Shown here: positions 60,891-64,000 of the stretch, piece after piece
Layout of the letters: every line of letters starts with the position of its first letter
Position numbering within the stretch: position 1 is the stretch's first letter
NCBI RefSeq assembly: GCF_015350975.1
Contig: NZ_JADKRX010000002.1
Location: 656,004 to 720,003 of the forward strand
DNA length: 64,000 nt
Source: Curtobacterium sp. VKM Ac-1395
GTDB taxonomy: Bacteria > Actinomycetota > Actinomycetes > Actinomycetales > Microbacteriaceae
Direction: 5' to 3'
Made by a program: the position numbers and the translations under genes
The notes under the pieces: model-generated
What the model was told of the DNA's origin: nothing
Seen by the model: the letters and a program-made list of their open reading frames with translations, nothing else
The model's database searches: none

Positions 60891-63800
60891 ATGCACGACG
60901 ACATCCCCCTCACCATCGGCCGCGCACGACGGGTCCTCGACGAGCGCATCACCCCGGCGGTGCACGCCACCGCGACCCCGCTCGACACCGCCTGGCACGA
61001 GCTGCCCGGTGAGCCGGTCGCCCCGGCCGAGGGGCTCGCGCTGACGTTCGAGCCGTACGAGGTCGGCACGCCGTGGGGCGCCGCGTGGGGCACGACCTGG
61101 TTCCGGCTCTCCGGCACCGTCCCGGTCGCCTGGGCCGGCCGCCGCGTCGAGGCCGTCATCGACCTCGGGTTCGACAAGAACATGCCGGGCTTCCAGTGCG
61201 AGGGCCTGGTGTACCTCGCCGACGGCTCCCCGGTGAAGTCGATCAACCCGCGCAACCAGTGGGTGCTCATCGCCGAGGAAGCCGTCGGCGGGGAGACCGT
61301 CGAGTTCTTCGTCGAGGCGGCGTCGAACCCCGTGCTGCTCGACTACCACCCCTTCCTCGTGACGCAGGAGGGCGACATCCAGACCTCGTCGTCGAAGCGG
61401 CTCTACACGTCGCGGCGGATGGACCTCGCCGTGTTCGAGTCCGCCGTGCACGAGCTCGCGCTCGACATCGACGTGCTGCTCGAGCTGCAGGAGGAGCTGC
61501 CCCAGGGCCCGCGCCGCATGCGCATCCTGCAGGCCCTCGACGACGCGCTCGACGCCCTCGACCTGCAGCACATCGCCGAGACGGCCCCCGACGCCCGCGC
61601 CGCGCTCGCCGAGGTGCTCGCCGCCCCCGCCGAGGCCTCCGCGCACCGGATCTCCGCCGTCGGCCACGCGCACATCGACTCCGCCTGGCTCTGGCCCGTG
61701 CGCGAGACGATCCGCAAGGTCGCGCGCACCACCTCGAGCATGACCGAGCTCATCGACCAGACCGACGACTTCCTCTACGGCATGTCCAGCGCGCAGCAGT
61801 ACGCCTGGATCAAGGAGCACCGCCCCGAGGTCTACGCGAAGGTCAAGGCCGCCGTCGCCGCTGGTCGGTTCCTGCCGCTCGGCGGGATGTGGGTCGAGTC
61901 CGACACCGTGATGCCGACCGGCGAGAGCATCGTCCGGCAGTTCTCGCAGGGCCAGCGCTTCTTCGAGCGCGAGTTCGGCATCCGGCCGAAGGGCGTGTGG
62001 CTGCCCGACAGCTTCGGGTACTCGCCGGCGCTCCCGCAGCTGATGCGCCGTGCCGGGTTCGAGTGGTTCTTCACGCAGAAGATCTCCTGGAACCAGGTGA
62101 ACAAGTTCCCGCACCACACGTTCCTCTGGGAGGGCATCGACGGGTCGCGGGTGTTCTCGCACTTCCCGTCGATGGACACCTACAACTCGCGGCTGTCCGG
62201 GTCCGAGGTCGCGAAGGCCTCGCGCCAGTTCCGCGAGAACCGTCTGGCGTCCGGTTCGATCGCCCCGGTCGGCTGGGGCGACGGCGGCGGCGGCACCACG
62301 CGCGAGATGACCGGCACGGCCGCACGCCTGGCGGACCTCGAGGGCAGCGCCCGCGTGACGTGGGAACACCCGGACGCGTTCTTCGACCGGGCGAAGTCCG
62401 AGCTGGAGCACCCGCCCGTGTGGGTCGGCGAGCTCTACCTCGAGCTGCACCGGGCCACCCTGACCAGCCAGCACCAGACCAAGCAGGGCAACCGCCGCAG
62501 CGAGCACCTGCTCGTCGAGGCCGAGCTCTGGGCAGCGACCGCCGCCGCCCGCACCGACTTCACGTACCCGTACGACGAGCTCGACGCGCTGTGGCAGCAG
62601 GTCCTGCTGCAGCAGTTCCACGACATCCTGCCGGGCACCTCGATCGCATGGGTGCACCGCGAGGCCGTCGAGCGGTACGCGGAGATCGCGGACCGCCTGG
62701 AGGCCCTCATCGCCTCCGCCCTGTCGGCCCTCGCTGGGAACGGGGACCGCACGATCGTCGTGAACCCGGCCCCGAGCCTCCAGGGCGGTGCCCTCGCGCA
62801 GAGCGCGGTCCTGACCTCCGACCTGCAGGCCACGACCCCGGTCACGCTGACCGAGGCCGACGGCGGGTTCGTGCTGACGAACGAGCTGGTGCGCGTCGTC
62901 GTCGACGCCCGCGGGCTCGTCACGAGCGCCGTGGACCTGGCCACCGGCCGCGAGGCGATCGCCCCGGGTCAGGTCGCGAACCTGCTGCAGCTGCACCAGG
63001 ACTTCCCGAACATGTGGGACGCGTGGGACGTCGACCGCTACTACCGCAACCGGGTCGAGGACCTGGTGTCGGTGACGTCGATCGACTCGTCCGTCGATGC
63101 CGCCGGTGTCGCCCGGGTCGTCGTGTCCCGGGCCTTCGGCGAGTCGACCGTGACGCAGGAGATCGTGCTCGAGCCCGGGTCGCGGACGCTCGAGTTCGAC
63201 CAGACGACCGACTGGCACGAGACCGAGAAGTTCCTCAAGGTGGCGTTCCCGCTCGACGTCCGCGCCGAGCACACCATCGCGGAGACCCAGTTCGGCGCGC
63301 AGAAGCGGGTGACCCACACGAACACCTCGTGGGAGGCCGCCAAGTTCGAGACCTCGATGCACCGCTACGTGCTCGTCGAGGAGCCCGGCTTCGGCGTCGC
63401 CCTGGTGAACGACTCGATCCACGGGTTCGACGTCACGCGCGACTCGGTCGACGGACACGTGACGACGACGCTCCGGCTCTCCCTGCTCCGGGCACCGCGG
63501 TTCCCCGACCCCGAGACCGACCAGGGCGTGCAGACGCACCGGTACGGGCTGGTCGTGGGGACGGACGTCATCGGTGCGACCACGGCCGGCATCCTGATGA
63601 ACACGAGCGCGCGGACGGTCACGGGCGGGTCGGGCTTCGGGCCGCTCGTGCAGGCCTCCGGCGACGTGGTGGTGTCGAGCGTCAAGCTCGCCGACGACCG
63701 CTCGGGCGACCTGGTCGTGCGCGTGTACGAGCCGTCCGGACGCCGGGGCACCGGTGGCCTGGCGGTCGACGGGCCCTTCGGCGAGCCGGTCGAGGTGACC

Positions 63801-63914
63801 CTGCTCGAGGAGCGCGACCCGGCGCTGCCGGGCGTCGCGGCGGTCACCGACGGGGTGGCCGCGTTCCCGGTCGACGCGTTCGAGGTCAGGACCTTCCGCT
63901 TCCCGCGGATCTGA
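60891..63914 (+). CDS. Alpha-mannosidase (GH38)
   Basis: A 1007-residue family 38 alpha-mannosidase. SAVGHAHIDSAWLWPVRETIRK (His261, Asp263 metal ligands) and GVWLPDSFGYSPALPQLM (nucleophile Asp373) give the active site; WGDGGGGTTREM and QQFHDILPGTSIAWVHREAV complete the catalytic and middle domains. The C-terminal beta domains run to the end and length is normal for bacterial GH38. No signal peptide, so it acts in the cytoplasm on imported mannosides. GGAAGGC precedes the ATG. Last gene of the operon. Confidence 0.95.
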   Translation: MHDDIPLTIGRARRVLDERITPAVHATATPLDTAWHELPGEPVAPAEGLALTFEPYEVGTPWGAAWGTTWFRLSGTVPVAWAGRRVEAVIDLGFDKNMPGFQCEGLVYLADGSPVKSINPRNQWVLIAEEAVGGETVEFFVEAASNPVLLDYHPFLVTQEGDIQTSSSKRLYTSRRMDLAVFESAVHELALDIDVLLELQEELPQGPRRMRILQALDDALDALDLQHIAETAPDARAALAEVLAAPAEASAHRISAVGHAHIDSAWLWPVRETIRKVARTTSSMTELIDQTDDFLYGMSSAQQYAWIKEHRPEVYAKVKAAVAAGRFLPLGGMWVESDTVMPTGESIVRQFSQGQRFFEREFGIRPKGVWLPDSFGYSPALPQLMRRAGFEWFFTQKISWNQVNKFPHHTFLWEGIDGSRVFSHFPSMDTYNSRLSGSEVAKASRQFRENRLASGSIAPVGWGDGGGGTTREMTGTAARLADLEGSARVTWEHPDAFFDRAKSELEHPPVWVGELYLELHRATLTSQHQTKQGNRRSEHLLVEAELWAATAAARTDFTYPYDELDALWQQVLLQQFHDILPGTSIAWVHREAVERYAEIADRLEALIASALSALAGNGDRTIVVNPAPSLQGGALAQSAVLTSDLQATTPVTLTEADGGFVLTNELVRVVVDARGLVTSAVDLATGREAIAPGQVANLLQLHQDFPNMWDAWDVDRYYRNRVEDLVSVTSIDSSVDAAGVARVVVSRAFGESTVTQEIVLEPGSRTLEFDQTTDWHETEKFLKVAFPLDVRAEHTIAETQFGAQKRVTHTNTSWEAAKFETSMHRYVLVEEPGFGVALVNDSIHGFDVTRDSVDGHVTTTLRLSLLRAPRFPDPETDQGVQTHRYGLVVGTDVIGATTAGILMNTSARTVTGGSGFGPLVQASGDVVVSSVKLADDRSGDLVVRVYEPSGRRGTGGLAVDGPFGEPVEVTLLEERDPALPGVAAVTDGVAAFPVDAFEVRTFRFPRI

Positions 63915-63919
63915 GACAC

Positions 63920-63952
63920 CCGTCGTCGGGACCTCGGGTGTCCCGACGGCGG
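63920..63952 (+). terminator. Terminator of the mannoside operon
   Basis: CCGTCGTCGGGA (63920-63931) pairs with TCCCGACGGCGG (63941-63952) with one G-T pair, starting six bases after the GH38 stop. Confidence 0.75.
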
Positions 63953-64000
63953 GTCCGCGGCGTCCGCCGTGGGCACGCGACGGCATCCGTCGTCGCACAA

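Noticed and set aside
58872..63998. A 1708-codon open frame on the minus strand
   Set aside because: It is antisense to the mannoside operon, has Arg/Asp/Val-skewed shadow composition and no start signal or family match; long antisense frames are expected at this GC content.

Overview
The window is high-GC (roughly 70%) actinobacterial DNA. Gene content and style fit a plant- or soil-associated member of the Microbacteriaceae, and Curtobacterium is my best guess (inference from overall similarity, not tested). Pointers are the linked treX-treY-treZ trehalose genes, a YkoEDC thiamine-type ECF transporter under a TPP riboswitch, orn followed by tRNA-His, truncated hemoglobin O, TANNNT -10 boxes placed exactly six bases before start codons (leaderless transcripts), and a perfect actinobacterial LexA box. 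I see no phage, plasmid, integrase or transposase genes and no CRISPR array. Almost every base is coding except for two arrays of palindromic repeats and one repeat-rich gap.

Layout. 1-2472: the end of a family 8 glycosidase, a class F sortase and a polyprenol-phosphate mannose synthase. 2594-9125 (minus): treZ-treY-glgX with overlapping stops and starts. 9274-12825: a GerW/YtfJ-type membrane protein, then TPP riboswitch-ykoE-ykoD-ykoC. 12926-17260: a P-loop kinase-like protein, a small metallopeptidase, tRNA-His, orn, repeat array A, and an MFS exporter with its MarR repressor. 17301-21029: two small proteins and a three-gene nonulosonic (sialic-like) acid operon neuA-neuB-glycosyltransferase. 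21042-31130: repeat array B, a second P-loop protein, tRNA-Arg, a repeat-rich membrane protein, msrA, an SSB paralogue, ettA, two thioesterases, an epimerase and globin. 31127-40683: MscS channel, pepN, a DsbA-like protein, a GNAT/XRE pair whose start codons overlap back to back, rpiB, a Nei-type glycosylase, an amidohydrolase and a PaiB-like flavoprotein.

40867-49411 is a peptide-scavenging operon: a lipoprotein binding protein, an M14 carboxypeptidase, two Dpp/Opp permeases, a beta-lactamase-fold hydrolase, a GbsR/MarR regulator and a fused double ATPase. 49514-53132 holds an SOS-box-controlled small gene, a DMT exporter and a NarL-type two-component system. 53216-55159 has a membrane protein, an AraC regulator and a repeat-rich gap. 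55160-63914 is a mannoside-utilisation locus: a LacI repressor divergent from a sugar ABC importer (binding protein and two permeases), a GH5-type enzyme and a GH38 alpha-mannosidase.

The most unusual feature is a family of roughly 60-bp palindromic elements. Six copies lie head-to-tail upstream of orn, four lie in the opposite orientation upstream of neuA, and one further copy sits in frame inside the coding sequence of ykoD, where it encodes 20 residues of the linker between the two ATPase domains. This resembles, by analogy only, the Rickettsia palindromic elements that insert into reading frames.
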